This document shows, piece after piece, positions 8,552 to 17,697 of a stretch of DNA of 64,000 nt. How positions within the stretch are numbered: position 1 is the stretch's first letter; each line of letters opens with the position of its first letter. Under the pieces are notes generated by a model. The model was not told the DNA's origin. It did no database searches and saw only the letters and a list, made by a program, of their open reading frames with translations. The stretch spans positions 180,989-244,988 of the forward strand of contig NZ_AXAZ01000004.1 in NCBI RefSeq assembly GCF_000473065.1, read 5' to 3'. The translations under genes were made by a program, and so were the position numbers. Source of the stretch: Bradyrhizobium sp. WSM1743 (GTDB taxonomy: Bacteria > Pseudomonadota > Alphaproteobacteria > Rhizobiales > Xanthobacteraceae).

Positions 8552-10087
8552 TCAGCGGACAGTATATGGACGGCTGCGCGGAGACAGAATGGCCGATGGA
8601 ATGTTGCTCGCGAAGGCACTGGTCTTGGGTTGGACGCGCGATCCGTCGATCACCTCGAGCCGGCCGCAGCGGTTCAAGGTGTGCAGCTTCCTGCCGGGCC
8701 ATGCCGGTCCGGGCTTCAGAGAGTGGCGGACGATCTGCTTGAACGTCGTGGGCGACAGTTCGACCACTTCCGCCAGGGCGAGCGCTGCGCCGTATCCATC
8801 GGTACAGTCCTGGACAGGTCGCCACAATTTGTCGTCGAGGGTGACGAAATTCCCCGCCGGCCGCGTGCTTGCGCGGTCGATCAAAACCGGATTGCTGGCG
8901 TGGGGCAGCCAGGGCCCCACGAGGCGATCGGCGTAATAGATCGCCAGCGAATCCGAATAGCCACCCGTTCCGTCGCGCCAGGCGCCAAACAGATAATGCA
9001 GGCCGTTGTGCCGCGTGATCGTGACGTCGGCCAGCTCGAGGCCGGAAAGGAGCGTCGCGTATCGCTCCCATTTGTCTGGAAACCGAACGCATTTGTAGAG
9101 GGCGACGTCCCCGCGGATCGAGCTCTCCGGGATCATCCACAGCTCGCCATCGTCCTCGATCAGAAACGGATAGGAGAGGTGCCAGGGCTCCTCCAGCACC
9201 GGAATCACCTCGCCGACCGGCCCCGCGTCATTGAACTCGATCGCCGAAATGATGCCCTTTCCGACGCGGTGATCGAGATCCTCGAAGAAGACGAATGTCC
9301 GTCCCTGCCATGTGACGGGAAAGGGATCGGCGTAGAAGTGGTTTCCAGGATCTCCCAGAACGTTCCAGCTTGGACCTGATAGATCTCCGGTCTGCCAGAC
9401 GCCCGCGCCGTCATTGAAGCGCCATCCGATATGCCAATGCGGGGCATAGCAGCAGAGGCGATAGATCTCCTTGGCGATCGACACGGCAAGGCCGCGCGCA
9501 ACATAGCCGACGGGTCCGCGGCGCAGGCCATTTCCAGCGGGACGTGGCAGCTGCGGCACGATGCGCGGCCTTCCCGACAGGATCGCCGCCACCATGGTCA
9601 GGGTTCGCGCCATGACCGTTTCGAGTGCGCCGCTGAGCCCTGCGGCAATTTCTCCGGATGGATGGCCGCGGTCGAGGACCGAACCGTCGATCTCGTTGAC
9701 GATCTCGATCACGGGCAGGTCGCCGGCGAGAATGGCGGCGAGCACGGCATTTTCGCCGGCCAGTCCGTTGAACAGCGGCCGAAGATACAGCCGGGCAGAG
9801 CAGTTCGGATCCCGCGCGGCACCGGTAAAATCAACGATCACGTCGGCCATCTCGGTACGGACCTGTGTCCGTTCCGGAACGATCCTGAGCTTGTTGGCGC
9901 CGCTATGCTTGCCCTGGTGCAACACCACGCGTTCGAGCTCGAACAGGGTGTCGAGACCTGCGGGCCGCGGCTCCGCCGTTGGCACCCATACGATTTGAAC
10001 CGGAACGTCCCGGCCGTCGATCGTCAGCGTCTCGTGGCCCATCCACTGCCGCGCGTAGTCGCGTTCACAGCGAAACTCGATGATCAT
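8552..10087 (-). CDS. Formyltransferase-like / GINT1-type beta-propeller glycan protein
   Basis: A 511-residue protein whose N-terminal 170 or so residues look like the formyltransferase/sugar-processing Rossmann region found at the start of this family. The C-terminal 300 or so residues resemble the five-bladed propeller of plant glucosamine inositolphosphorylceramide transferase N-terminal domains. Repeated blades begin HFYADPFPVTWQGRTFVFFE, HLSYPFLIEDDGELWMIPE and LADVTITRHNGLHYLFGAW. Such bacterial proteins usually sit in polysaccharide clusters, and here a GT4 glycosyltransferase and a flippase follow it upstream on the same strand. The catalytic activity is unproven: it may transfer or modify a sugar on a surface glycan. 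The start is the ATG at 10085-10087. Confidence 0.65.
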   Translation of the reverse strand: MIIEFRCERDYARQWMGHETLTIDGRDVPVQIVWVPTAEPRPAGLDTLFELERVVLHQGKHSGANKLRIVPERTQVRTEMADVIVDFTGAARDPNCSARLYLRPLFNGLAGENAVLAAILAGDLPVIEIVNEIDGSVLDRGHPSGEIAAGLSGALETVMARTLTMVAAILSGRPRIVPQLPRPAGNGLRRGPVGYVARGLAVSIAKEIYRLCCYAPHWHIGWRFNDGAGVWQTGDLSGPSWNVLGDPGNHFYADPFPVTWQGRTFVFFEDLDHRVGKGIISAIEFNDAGPVGEVIPVLEEPWHLSYPFLIEDDGELWMIPESSIRGDVALYKCVRFPDKWERYATLLSGLELADVTITRHNGLHYLFGAWRDGTGGYSDSLAIYYADRLVGPWLPHASNPVLIDRASTRPAGNFVTLDDKLWRPVQDCTDGYGAALALAEVVELSPTTFKQIVRHSLKPGPAWPGRKLHTLNRCGRLEVIDGSRVQPKTSAFASNIPSAILSPRSRPYTVR

Positions 10088-10116
10088 GTCGAGCCAATCT
10101 ATTTCAACGTATCAGG

Positions 10117-11292
10117 TCAAACGACCTGGTCGAGAATTCGAACGTATTCCTCCACCATGGCATCTACCGAATAGCGCAACCTCAGGCCCTTGGCATTTTG
10201 TCGCAGTTCGTCACTCAGCTGTTTGTCCGTCAGCATCTGGGAGACGGCTGCGGAGAGCTTTGCATGATCGGAGGCATCGACGAAGAGTGCAGTCGGCCTT
10301 CCTTCGTACGACAAGACTTCGCGCAGGACGGGAAGATCGGTGACGACGGAAGGAACACCGGCGTTTGCGGCCTCGACCGCGGCCAGACCGAACGTTTCGG
10401 CTTGTGTCGGGAATACGAACACGTCCAGACAGGCCAGGAAGTCCGCCATCCGGCTGGGGGCGATTTCCCCGAGCAAATGCAGCCGGTCCGAGACGTTCAA
10501 GTCGTTCGCGAGCTGCCTCAGCCGCGCCTCGTCGGCGCCCTGGCCGGCGAGCGCAAGGTGCCAGGACGGTTGATCCGGCAGCAGACGTACCGCCATGTCG
10601 AGCCGCTTGTGCGGATGCAGCCTTGCGGCGCAGCCCAGTAGGACGCAGTCCGGCGGCAGATTGAACTTATGTCGTGCAGCCTCCTTCGACAGGGTGAGGG
10701 CCTTGTCGTCGAAGCCGTGCGGCACATGCACCATGCGCGACCGGTAGGCCGCGGGGTAGCGCGAATATTCGCGTTGCATGTCCTGCGAATTGAGCGTGAT
10801 GCAGTCAAAGAAGCCGAGGCTGCCCATGGCGATGTCGGCGGTGCGGACCGGCCAGCTCATCGACAGCGCGGACGAAACCTGATTTGCGACAACCGGTGCA
10901 CGGCTGACGAGGCGCGTCACACCACCGCCGATGACATTGCCGAAATGCTGGAACGTCAGGACGGCGTCGGGCCTAGTGGTCCTGATATGGCGACGGAGCG
11001 TCCACAGCATCCGCAGCAGCGCCACCGGATTGCCCGGCCGGCTCGGCGCGCAGTAGAGCGTATCGGGCGGCTCATCGAAGGAGTCCGATTTGCGGAAGAA
11101 GAATAGATTGGTGACCCGGTAGCCACGAGCGGTCAGCCCGGCGCCGAGAAGCCGGGAGATCTCCTGCGCACCGGCGTTCTCGGCCTGGGTTTGCGCCAGA
11201 AGCACGTGCAGCTTCGGCCCGCCGCTGTCTGGCCGCGCGGGTGTCATCGCGCTCGTCTCGCCCAATTCCTTGTTCGGCTGATAGTGGAGCAC
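10117..11292 (-). CDS. Glycosyltransferase family 4
   Basis: A 391-residue GT-B glycosyltransferase. The N-terminal domain opens LHVLLAQTQAENAGAQEISR. The C-terminal donor domain has GCAARLHPHKRLDMAVRLL and the family motif ending FPTQAETFGLAAVEAANAG, with the EX7E glutamates around residue 300. It retains stereochemistry and uses a nucleotide sugar to extend a cytoplasmic glycolipid or polysaccharide. The annotated start is a GTG at 11290-11292. An in-frame ATG at 11245-11247 (MTPARPDSG) is an equally credible start, since neither has a strong ribosome site. It lies 29 bp upstream of the propeller-protein gene and is probably in one operon with it. Confidence 0.85.
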   Translation of the reverse strand: MLHYQPNKELGETSAMTPARPDSGGPKLHVLLAQTQAENAGAQEISRLLGAGLTARGYRVTNLFFFRKSDSFDEPPDTLYCAPSRPGNPVALLRMLWTLRRHIRTTRPDAVLTFQHFGNVIGGGVTRLVSRAPVVANQVSSALSMSWPVRTADIAMGSLGFFDCITLNSQDMQREYSRYPAAYRSRMVHVPHGFDDKALTLSKEAARHKFNLPPDCVLLGCAARLHPHKRLDMAVRLLPDQPSWHLALAGQGADEARLRQLANDLNVSDRLHLLGEIAPSRMADFLACLDVFVFPTQAETFGLAAVEAANAGVPSVVTDLPVLREVLSYEGRPTALFVDASDHAKLSAAVSQMLTDKQLSDELRQNAKGLRLRYSVDAMVEEYVRILDQVV

Positions 11293-11527
11293 GGATCCCG
11301 ACCCGCTAGAGAAACGAAATCTTCACCTTCTTAACTCCGTACCTATCATGCGCGCATCGCGTGGACACCGACTAGCAACAAACGGAGTTAATGCGAGGCT
11401 ATAGCTACGACGTCGTTCGCGCAGCATTTCCGCTGGTTCCCGGATGGCGCACAGCGGGCGCGTTAACCAATCGGTCCTGCGCGCTGCCGGCGCGTGACTG
11501 CGGACCCGAGCGACGGCGTGATGACAC

Positions 11528-12904
11528 CTAGTCACGTGAGTCCGCACTACGGACTGCATAGGTGCCGCGCCTCGATGCAGAGAAGCGCAGGAGCACGAGA
11601 ACGGAAGGATCCACCCCGCTCCGCCGGCGGCAGAGAACGTTCAGGGCGATGGTCGCGAGCGCGAGCGACACTGTGGCCGAAATCGCCGCGCCAAGCACGC
11701 CGAGCCAGGGAATGAGGACGAGAAATCCCGCGAGCCGCAGCGCGACGTTGGCGGCAACGACGGGAACATAGATTCGTTCATGGCCGGTCAGCTGCAGGAT
11801 CGCAGCAGACGGGCCGCCCGCCGCCTGGATGGCCGTTCCGATTGCGAGGACGATCAAGACCGAGTGCTGTGCCGTGAAATGAGGTCCGAACAGGTTGAGG
11901 AGATAGGGGCCGCCGATCCAGATCGTGGCGAGACCGGCGACAACGCAAAGCGCGGTCACTTCCGCCATCAATTGCAAAGTCCGCTCGAACTCCTGGTGGT
12001 TCTTGCTGAAGTACAGCGAAGGAAGCCGGCGCGCGCCGAACGTGTACAGCGCTGCGGACAACATGGCGAAGATGTTGGCGAGGCGCGAGGCGGCAAAGTA
12101 GATTCCCGCGGTCGCCGGATCCAGCATCCAGTAGACCAGAATGACGTCGAAATACTGGTTGGCGACTTCGAGGATCGATGCGAGCCAGAAGTGAAGGGCG
12201 CTCGATCGCCAGCGGGCCGTCTCGGAGCGCGCCGGCGTACCGCGCAAATCCGGCAGCACGCGCGCGATCGAAACGATCTGCGCAACCAGGCCCGCCGACA
12301 TGGCCATTGTCATCACCGCGAACAACTCGGCGGGATCGAGTTGCCGATGCCCGAGCAGCATGGCGAGCAGGAACAGGACGACGATGACCCGCCAGAAGAA
12401 CTCGCGATTTCCCTCGCCCATGAGAATGCTGACCAGCGAGCGTGCGATCTGGCTTCCAAGCATCACGCCGCCATTGACGGCCGTGTAGGCCGACACCGCA
12501 AGGATCAGCAGCCACCAGTCGCCTCTCACGATCGCCGCGACGGCGATCCCAGCGATCACGATCAGCAGTGCGAGCGAGGCGATCTTCAAGCTCGATAGGA
12601 GGACGCCTTTGGTAAGATCAGGTCTTTCGCCGACCTGATACTCGTTCAGGAATCGCACCAGCAGGGATTCCTGGCCGACCAGTCCCACCACGGCAGCGAT
12701 CTGGGCCACCGAAAGCCAGGTCGCAAAGATGCCGAAGCCATCAGGCGACATCGTTCGCGCCGCCAGCGAGAACAATGCAAACGCGAGCACGCCGCTGCCA
12801 ACCTTGAGAAGGATGGTCCCGACAACACCGCGCGTGACATCGCGCCGCATGAACTGGAGGATGGATTCGATCATGGAAGGGACATGTTCCGATACCGGCG
12901 ACAC
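11528..12904 (-). CDS. Polysaccharide flippase (MATE/Wzx-like membrane protein)
   Basis: A 458-residue polytopic membrane protein with about twelve to fourteen hydrophobic segments. It starts with a glycine-rich segment like those of Wzx/RfbX exporters (VGTILLKVGSGVLAFALFSLAARTM in outline) and includes YWMLDPATAGIYFAASRLAN, characteristic of lipid-linked oligosaccharide flippases. It probably moves an undecaprenyl-linked glycan made by the neighbouring glycosyltransferase across the inner membrane. The start is uncertain: GTG at 12902-12904, or ATG at 12872-12874 (MIESILQFM). A 235-bp gap (11293-11527) separates it from the GT4 gene, so it may have its own promoter. Confidence 0.83.
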   Translation of the reverse strand: MSPVSEHVPSMIESILQFMRRDVTRGVVGTILLKVGSGVLAFALFSLAARTMSPDGFGIFATWLSVAQIAAVVGLVGQESLLVRFLNEYQVGERPDLTKGVLLSSLKIASLALLIVIAGIAVAAIVRGDWWLLILAVSAYTAVNGGVMLGSQIARSLVSILMGEGNREFFWRVIVVLFLLAMLLGHRQLDPAELFAVMTMAMSAGLVAQIVSIARVLPDLRGTPARSETARWRSSALHFWLASILEVANQYFDVILVYWMLDPATAGIYFAASRLANIFAMLSAALYTFGARRLPSLYFSKNHQEFERTLQLMAEVTALCVVAGLATIWIGGPYLLNLFGPHFTAQHSVLIVLAIGTAIQAAGGPSAAILQLTGHERIYVPVVAANVALRLAGFLVLIPWLGVLGAAISATVSLALATIALNVLCRRRSGVDPSVLVLLRFSASRRGTYAVRSADSRD

Positions 12905-13314
12905 CCTAGCATGCCGAAGAATCGTGAGTGTTAATGGACGGCTCGCAAGATCTCGCCAGTCGCGACGATTTCGCGGTTACGCCGGTTGCTTCACTCTGGA
13001 ACATCGCCGTCCCCATCGTCCCAAACCGTGCAAAGTCCGGCTCGATCGACTGACGGCATAGCGCCGCATCGACGACCGAAGAAGGCGAGATCAGCCGTTT
13101 GAGTGCGGACTGCTCGCGGGGATCGGCCGCCAAGACGTCGGAATCCGGAATTTGCAGGGCATCCCGAGCAAGAGGCGTGCCGCGATGGCGGCCGCGAACC
13201 CGGCACTTCCGGTCGTTAACCTCAATCGCCGGAAATGATCGCGCTCGGCTCTGCGATGCGACATCAGGCGAGAGAATTGCACTGGAAGCGCCGTTAACCG
13301 TGGGAGCAGGAGCC
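12905..13314. other. 410-bp intergenic region, no gene supported
   Basis: This gap separates the divergent flippase and FAD oxidoreductase genes, so it should hold both promoters. Short ORFs cross it on both strands, but none has a ribosome site, a recognisable domain or convincing composition. I see no strong palindrome or sigma-type promoter match. Confidence 0.5.
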
Positions 13315-14538
13315 ATGACGACGGATAGAACCGTGACCGAGCCGATCGGTGGGGGCGAGAGCGCAACGATCGCCTCGGACATCGCCATCGTCGGCGGCGG
13401 CCTTGCGGGATCCCTTGCGGCGGCCGTGCTGGCGCGGGCAGGGCATCGCGTTGCTCTCGTCGACAAGCGGGCGGTCTATCCGGACGAGTTCCGGGTCGAA
13501 AAGATCGGCGGTCATCAGCTGGAGTTGCTCCGCAAGCTGGGCTTCCTCAGCGCGCTCGACGATGCCGCTTGCCGATATGATCGGGTGCTCAATATCCGGG
13601 AGGGCAAAGTGGTCGATGTCAGCGTCGGCCAGGCTTACGGATTTCCCTATGCCGATCTCGTCGCCATGGCACGCAGCCAGTTGCCCGATCCATCCAACCT
13701 GATCGTCGACGAAGTCACAGCGATCAGCAGTAGCGACGACGTCCAGCATCTCGAGCTGGCCTCCGGACGGCGTCTGACGGCTCGCCTTGTTGTTCTCGCC
13801 ACGGGCATGGCGGGAGTCCTGGGTTACAAGCTCGGCATCAGGCGGCGCGTGCTGGCCGAGCGCCATTCGGTTTCGTTCGGCTTCACGATCGCGCGCAAGG
13901 ATGGTCGCCCGTTCGATTTCGAGGCGTTGACCTGCTATGGCGAGCGTACGGCAGACGGCATCGACTATCTCAGCCTGTTTCCCGTTCGTGCCGGCATGCG
14001 GGCCAATCTCTTCATGTTCCGCGATCCGACCGATCCGATCATGCGCGAGTTGCGTCGCGAACCGGAAGCAACAGTTTTGCGCCTGCTGCCGGGATTGCAA
14101 TCCTACCTCGGCGATTTCCGCGTGACCGACCGGGTCCAGAATTGGGTGATGGATCTGACTGTCGTCGAGGGACATCTCCAGCCCGGCGTCGTGCTCATCG
14201 GCGATGCGTTCCAGACCAATTGTCCGGCCGCCGGCACGGGCGTCGCCCGCCTGCTGGTGGACGTCGACCGTCTTTGCACCGAATACGTGCCGCGGTGGCT
14301 CATGACCGCGGGCATGGGCCGGGAGAAGATTTCGCAGTTCTATTCCGATCGCGACAAGATCGCGGCGGACCAGCAGTCGTTGAAGATGGCGCGCTTCCGC
14401 CAGGCGCTGACGTCCCGCAACGATATCGGCTGGGACGTGCGGCGACGGTTGCACTTCCTGCGGCGCAGTCTTGCACACCGCGTCGATCAAATGAACCCGG
14501 GCTGGCTCGGGCGTGTCCGCGGAGCGTTGCGCGCCTAA
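13315..14538 (+). CDS. FAD-dependent oxidoreductase (monooxygenase/halogenase-like)
   Basis: A 407-residue flavoprotein of the group A hydroxylase/geranylgeranyl-reductase fold. The dinucleotide motif is DIAIVGGGLAGSLAAAVLAR (residues about 22-41), a second FAD site is VLIGDAFQTNCPAAGTGVAR, and RLVVLATGMAG lies between. It presumably oxidises, reduces or halogenates a small molecule or lipid using FAD and NAD(P)H. The substrate is unknown. GGAGCAGGAGC sits just before the ATG at 13315, which decides the start over a longer in-frame ORF from 13099. Between a flippase and a GNAT gene, it may modify a lipid or glycan carrier. Confidence 0.8.
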   Translation: MTTDRTVTEPIGGGESATIASDIAIVGGGLAGSLAAAVLARAGHRVALVDKRAVYPDEFRVEKIGGHQLELLRKLGFLSALDDAACRYDRVLNIREGKVVDVSVGQAYGFPYADLVAMARSQLPDPSNLIVDEVTAISSSDDVQHLELASGRRLTARLVVLATGMAGVLGYKLGIRRRVLAERHSVSFGFTIARKDGRPFDFEALTCYGERTADGIDYLSLFPVRAGMRANLFMFRDPTDPIMRELRREPEATVLRLLPGLQSYLGDFRVTDRVQNWVMDLTVVEGHLQPGVVLIGDAFQTNCPAAGTGVARLLVDVDRLCTEYVPRWLMTAGMGREKISQFYSDRDKIAADQQSLKMARFRQALTSRNDIGWDVRRRLHFLRRSLAHRVDQMNPGWLGRVRGALRA

Positions 14539-14578
14539 AGCGCGATGAGATCAGGATGAATCGTCATCGCGCTTTAGG
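14534..14578 (+). terminator. Perfect 15-bp inverted repeat at end of FAD oxidoreductase gene
   Basis: CCTAAAGCGCGATGA (14534-14548) pairs exactly with 14564-14578 around a 15-nt loop, and the stem contains the stop codon region of the oxidoreductase. A short T-rich stretch (TTATTGTTTG) follows. It could act as a transcription terminator between convergent genes, but the same stem sequence is also a familiar rhizobial repeat. Confidence 0.5.
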
Positions 14579-14587
14579 TTATTGTTT

Positions 14588-14636
14588 GAGCATGATCCTT
14601 TCGGAAAACCGCTGCACACTTTTCCGGATCATGCTC
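14588..14636. repeat. GAGCATGATCC palindromic repeat (Bradyrhizobium-type)
   Basis: Arms GAGCATGATCC (14588-14598) and GGATCATGCTC (14626-14636) enclose a GAAAA/TTTTC inner stem and a CGCTGCACAC loop. The element is a well-known dispersed palindrome in Bradyrhizobium and relatives. It lies between the convergent FAD oxidoreductase and GNAT genes and may serve as a bidirectional terminator or mRNA end. Confidence 0.75.
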
Positions 14637-14667
14637 TCGCTTCTGCGCCCCTGCGGCCTGCCGTCGG

Positions 14668-15804
14668 TCAGCGCATGGCAGTTGGGGTGCGGGCGGGCTG
14701 GAGCCTCAAATCCGACAGCCGCTTGGCCGCCAGCTTGAGCCAGGGAGCCTGCTTCAGCGCGAACAGGGCGATGGCGCCCATGGTGCTGCCGACCTGCGTG
14801 ACCGCCCACATCGGCGAAGGCTGCCCGCCGAACAATTTCTTGTACGGCTCATCGCCAATGGTGAAATCGAGCATCTGATCTCCGCGCTCGATACAATCCC
14901 GCGCCACCTGTTCGAACATCAACGCGCCGAGGGACTGGCTCTTGTAGCCGGCGATATCGAAGGCGCTCATGATGACGAGGAAGCTGCCCCGGTGGCACAG
15001 TCCGAGCACGGCGGCAATGACTTCGCCGTCCATCTTCATGGCATAGAGGCGGACAAAGGAGCCCAGGCCACGTAGGGCGACGTCGGAATAGAAGCCGTAA
15101 TATTCGGGGCGCTGCAGCAGATCTCCGTCACCCTGTGCGTGAAAGCGCGGGCCGCGAAACTTCTTCATCACGTCCAGCGCCTCGAGCACGGAGGCGCTGT
15201 CGCCGCAGCATGAGAAGCTCAGCGCGCCTTTCTTCTGGAGCTGACGATACTTCTTTGCGAGCTCCTTCTGATAGGAGCGATCCATCGCGCTGGCCCGCCA
15301 TTGCTCGAACGGCGCGACGAGAACCGTGGCGTAGGCATTGGTGTCCATCGATACGCGGCGGGACCTGGCCAGAAGGTTTTCGATCGGAAGGCGGGCGTCG
15401 GGCAGCTTGGCCATTCGGAGCAGATCGAAGGGGCGGACAAGACGCCGAATCTGCGCGCATGCAGCGGCGTCGTCGAGCAGTTGCGAAAACACGTCCGGGC
15501 TGCAAACCGGCGCCAGATAGTCGGAAACGCGGAGGTCGGCGAACTCGACGGTTCGTATCGGACCACGCCGGATCCGGAGCAGGGGCAGCACCATCGCAAG
15601 GACCCCCGACGCGCGGTAGCGGACCACGACCACCAGAGCTGTTGCACCCGCTTCCGGCGCGAGCCCAGTGTAGAGGCTATGCAGCCAGATCGGATGCTGG
15701 AACGCAGTGGCAGCCGAGCGATCAAACAGCTCTGCATATTCAGGAGACAGAAAGTCGAACGACTGCTCGATGACGATGTCGAATGTGTTGCTAAGCTTGT
15801 TCAT
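14668..15804 (-). CDS. GNAT/FemAB-like acyltransferase (CelD/BioF2 type)
   Basis: A 378-residue protein of the CelD/Acetyltransf_6 (BioF2-like) family. These have two GNAT folds and are common in exopolysaccharide loci. The N-terminal half starts TFDIVIEQSFDFLSPEYAEL. The C-terminal GNAT core shows AAVLGLCHRGSFLVIMSAFD and the diagnostic MLDFTIGDEPYKKLFGG. It probably transfers an acyl or aminoacyl group to a glycan or lipid. The ATG at 15802-15804 is preferred to an upstream TTG. It converges on the FAD oxidoreductase gene and may belong to the same surface-modification function. Confidence 0.75.
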   Translation of the reverse strand: MNKLSNTFDIVIEQSFDFLSPEYAELFDRSAATAFQHPIWLHSLYTGLAPEAGATALVVVVRYRASGVLAMVLPLLRIRRGPIRTVEFADLRVSDYLAPVCSPDVFSQLLDDAAACAQIRRLVRPFDLLRMAKLPDARLPIENLLARSRRVSMDTNAYATVLVAPFEQWRASAMDRSYQKELAKKYRQLQKKGALSFSCCGDSASVLEALDVMKKFRGPRFHAQGDGDLLQRPEYYGFYSDVALRGLGSFVRLYAMKMDGEVIAAVLGLCHRGSFLVIMSAFDIAGYKSQSLGALMFEQVARDCIERGDQMLDFTIGDEPYKKLFGGQPSPMWAVTQVGSTMGAIALFALKQAPWLKLAAKRLSDLRLQPARTPTAMR

Positions 15805-16149
15805 GAGCAATCAAGAAAACCAGGTCATTCGCGAGCGCCGATCGAGCCGTAGCTGCGCTTATAGCAAGGTCGTTACGGGTCAGACACCGGCGGCGTGCGA
15901 TTTGCATTAACGCGTTCAACCATGTTCGTATCGTTACCAAATTCTTAAAAGGCCGGAGACGGATATACTTGGGGCCTCAAGATCGGCTCGCGCCGGTGAG
16001 TTGCGGTGGACCGTCGACCTCGGCAGAATCGCGACGCAGCTTGCGCGGCCTCTGCCGCTCGCAGAGCGCAGGGCAGCGATCTCCCCGTGTGGATTTTCGG
16101 GGCCCTTCATTCGTGCAAGATAATCTGCTCGGTCCCGAATACGCAGAAG
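15805..16149. other. 345-bp intergenic region, promoters only
   Basis: This gap lies between the divergent GNAT and solute-receptor genes. It holds a relatively A/T-rich stretch around 15905-15955 (TTACCAAATTCTTAAAA) that is the best promoter candidate. ORFs crossing it lack ribosome sites and domains. No other structure was recognised. Confidence 0.45.
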
Positions 16150-17142
16150 ATGTCCCTCTCACGGCGAGAACTGCTCGATACCGCGGCGCGCCTTGCGGCG
16201 CTGGCTGCCTGGCCCGGTGGTGCAACCGCCGACGATTACCCCACCCGCTCCATCAAGCTGGTCATTCCCTATTCGGCTGGCGCCGCGGGTGATCAGATCG
16301 GCCGTCCCTGGGCCGAAAAGGTCGCTCCGCTGCTGGGCCCGGTCCATGTCGAGAATATCGGCGGCGCAGGCGGTGCGATCGGCTCCGCCGCGGTAGCGCA
16401 GAGCGCACCGGACGGCTACTCGCTTCTGCTCGGCAATGGCAGCACCCAAGTGACCATTCCGTTGTCATCGGCGCAGCCTGCCTACGACACGGTTCGCGAT
16501 TTCCGCGCCATCTATCGGCTGATTACAAGCACGCTTGCATTCGCAGTTCATCCGTCCCTGCCGGTGAAGGATCTGCGGGAGCTGGCGGCTTTTGCGAAGG
16601 CCAATCCGGGCGGGCTTTCCTATGGCACTCCGGGGGTCGGCACCGGCAACCATCTCGTCGGAGAGATGTTCAGGCAGCAATCGGCTCTTGCGGCGGACTT
16701 GGTCCACGTCCCTTACCGGGGCATGGGGCCCGCGACCAACGACCTCGTCAGTGGCCAGATCAACTCGGTCATTGCGGTGGTCTCGAGCCAGATCCTGCAA
16801 TTGCACGTTGCGGGCAAGCTGCGGCTGATCGCCGTGACGAGCGACCGGCGGTTGAGTGGTGCGCCGGAAATTCCGACGGTCATCGAATCCGGCATGCCCG
16901 GCCTCAGATATGCCGGCTGGTTCGGCCTGTTTGCCCCAAGAGCAACCCCGGATGCGATCGTGGAGCGGATCGCTGCGGCGACCCGCACGGCGATGGCTGA
17001 TTCTCAGTTGCAGGAAAGCTATCGTTCGCAAGGTCTGGAGCCGGACATCGATTCAGGCCCCGATAAATTCCAGCGCCTCGTCGAGGACGAGCTCACGCGC
17101 CTCGCTCCCATGGTCAAGTCGATCGGGCTCAAGCGCGACTGA
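16150..17142 (+). CDS. Tripartite tricarboxylate transporter receptor (Bug/TctC family)
   Basis: A 330-residue periplasmic solute receptor of the Bug family. The N-terminus MSLSRRELLDTAARLAALAA looks like a Tat or Sec signal and is followed by the family opening YPTRSIKLVIPYSAGAAGD. GSAAVAQSAPDGYSLLLGN and YGTPGVGTGNHLVGEMF are typical, as is the length. Bug proteins bind carboxylates and often act as orphan sensors or receptors, and no TctA/TctB permease is nearby. The ATG at 16150 matches the signal peptide; the longer in-frame ORF from 16006 does not. The ligand cannot be inferred. Confidence 0.88.
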   Translation: MSLSRRELLDTAARLAALAAWPGGATADDYPTRSIKLVIPYSAGAAGDQIGRPWAEKVAPLLGPVHVENIGGAGGAIGSAAVAQSAPDGYSLLLGNGSTQVTIPLSSAQPAYDTVRDFRAIYRLITSTLAFAVHPSLPVKDLRELAAFAKANPGGLSYGTPGVGTGNHLVGEMFRQQSALAADLVHVPYRGMGPATNDLVSGQINSVIAVVSSQILQLHVAGKLRLIAVTSDRRLSGAPEIPTVIESGMPGLRYAGWFGLFAPRATPDAIVERIAAATRTAMADSQLQESYRSQGLEPDIDSGPDKFQRLVEDELTRLAPMVKSIGLKRD

Positions 17143-17149
17143 GCGCTTC

Positions 17150-17272
17150 TCAGAGACGCACCCCGGTCGTCGCAAACGCCTGCGCGACGGGCTCCTGAAC
17201 GCTATTCAAGATCACCATCCCCGCAACTGCGATCACCAGGGCCGCGACGCAGCCAAGCAAAAAAGCCTTCAT
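17150..17272 (-). CDS. Small single-pass membrane protein (40 aa)
   Basis: A 40-residue ORF beginning MKAFLLGCVAALVIAVAGM, so one membrane segment or uncleaved signal anchor, with a short polar tail ending TTGVRL. The ATG at 17270-17272 is preceded by GAGGGAGGCTGAGG, a very strong ribosome site, and codon usage matches the neighbours. Similar 40-residue proteins are, to my recollection, widespread in Bradyrhizobium without known function. It lies head-on just after the Bug-receptor stop codon. Confidence 0.65.
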   Translation of the reverse strand: MKAFLLGCVAALVIAVAGMVILNSVQEPVAQAFATTGVRL

Positions 17273-17363
17273 CCTCAGCCTCCCTCGATTGGACCAGCAA
17301 GCCATCTATACGACACGGCTTGTTGCGAGCAAGCTCGTTGATCGCTCCAAGGCTTCCGCGGTC

Positions 17364-17600
17364 CTATGGGCTCTTGAACACGGGATCGGCGGAAAACGCA
17401 TTACCCATCAAGCCAAGGGACTGAAGCCCGGCGCTATTCAAATCGACTTCCAAGATTGCGAGCAGCAGCGCGAGCACGACGGCAACGAGCAGGAGGAAAG
17501 GCGAGGCTTCTCGCGCGGCGGGATCTTGCAGGCCATCAATGGCACGAAGAACGCGCAGCCGCGCAATCATCCGCAGAATTGGCCCCGTTCGCTCCTGCAT
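17364..17600 (-). CDS. Hypothetical small membrane protein (78 aa)
   Basis: A 78-residue ORF with an Arg-rich N-terminus (MQERTGPILRMIARLRVLRA), a central hydrophobic helix (PFLLLVAVVLALLLAILEV) and a short polar tail. The positive-inside pattern suggests a single membrane segment with the N-terminus in the cytoplasm. AAGGAAG lies 6-7 nt before the ATG. No domain is recognised. It is in the same direction as the 40-residue gene 91 bp further on and could be co-transcribed with it. Confidence 0.5.
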   Translation of the reverse strand: MQERTGPILRMIARLRVLRAIDGLQDPAAREASPFLLLVAVVLALLLAILEVDLNSAGLQSLGLMGNAFSADPVFKSP

Positions 17601-17697
17601 GCCGTCTTCCTTGACGTGAGCAGCCAGAATCTAGTGTCCGGGCGATCGGCATTCAAGGCGGAGGATGCGCGAGCCCGGCTGTTGCGCTGCACGATTC

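Noticed and set aside
6993..9140. 715-residue minus-strand ORF over the permease and receptor genes
   Set aside because: It crosses a repeat region and is antisense to clearly coding ABC transporter genes, with no recognisable domain.
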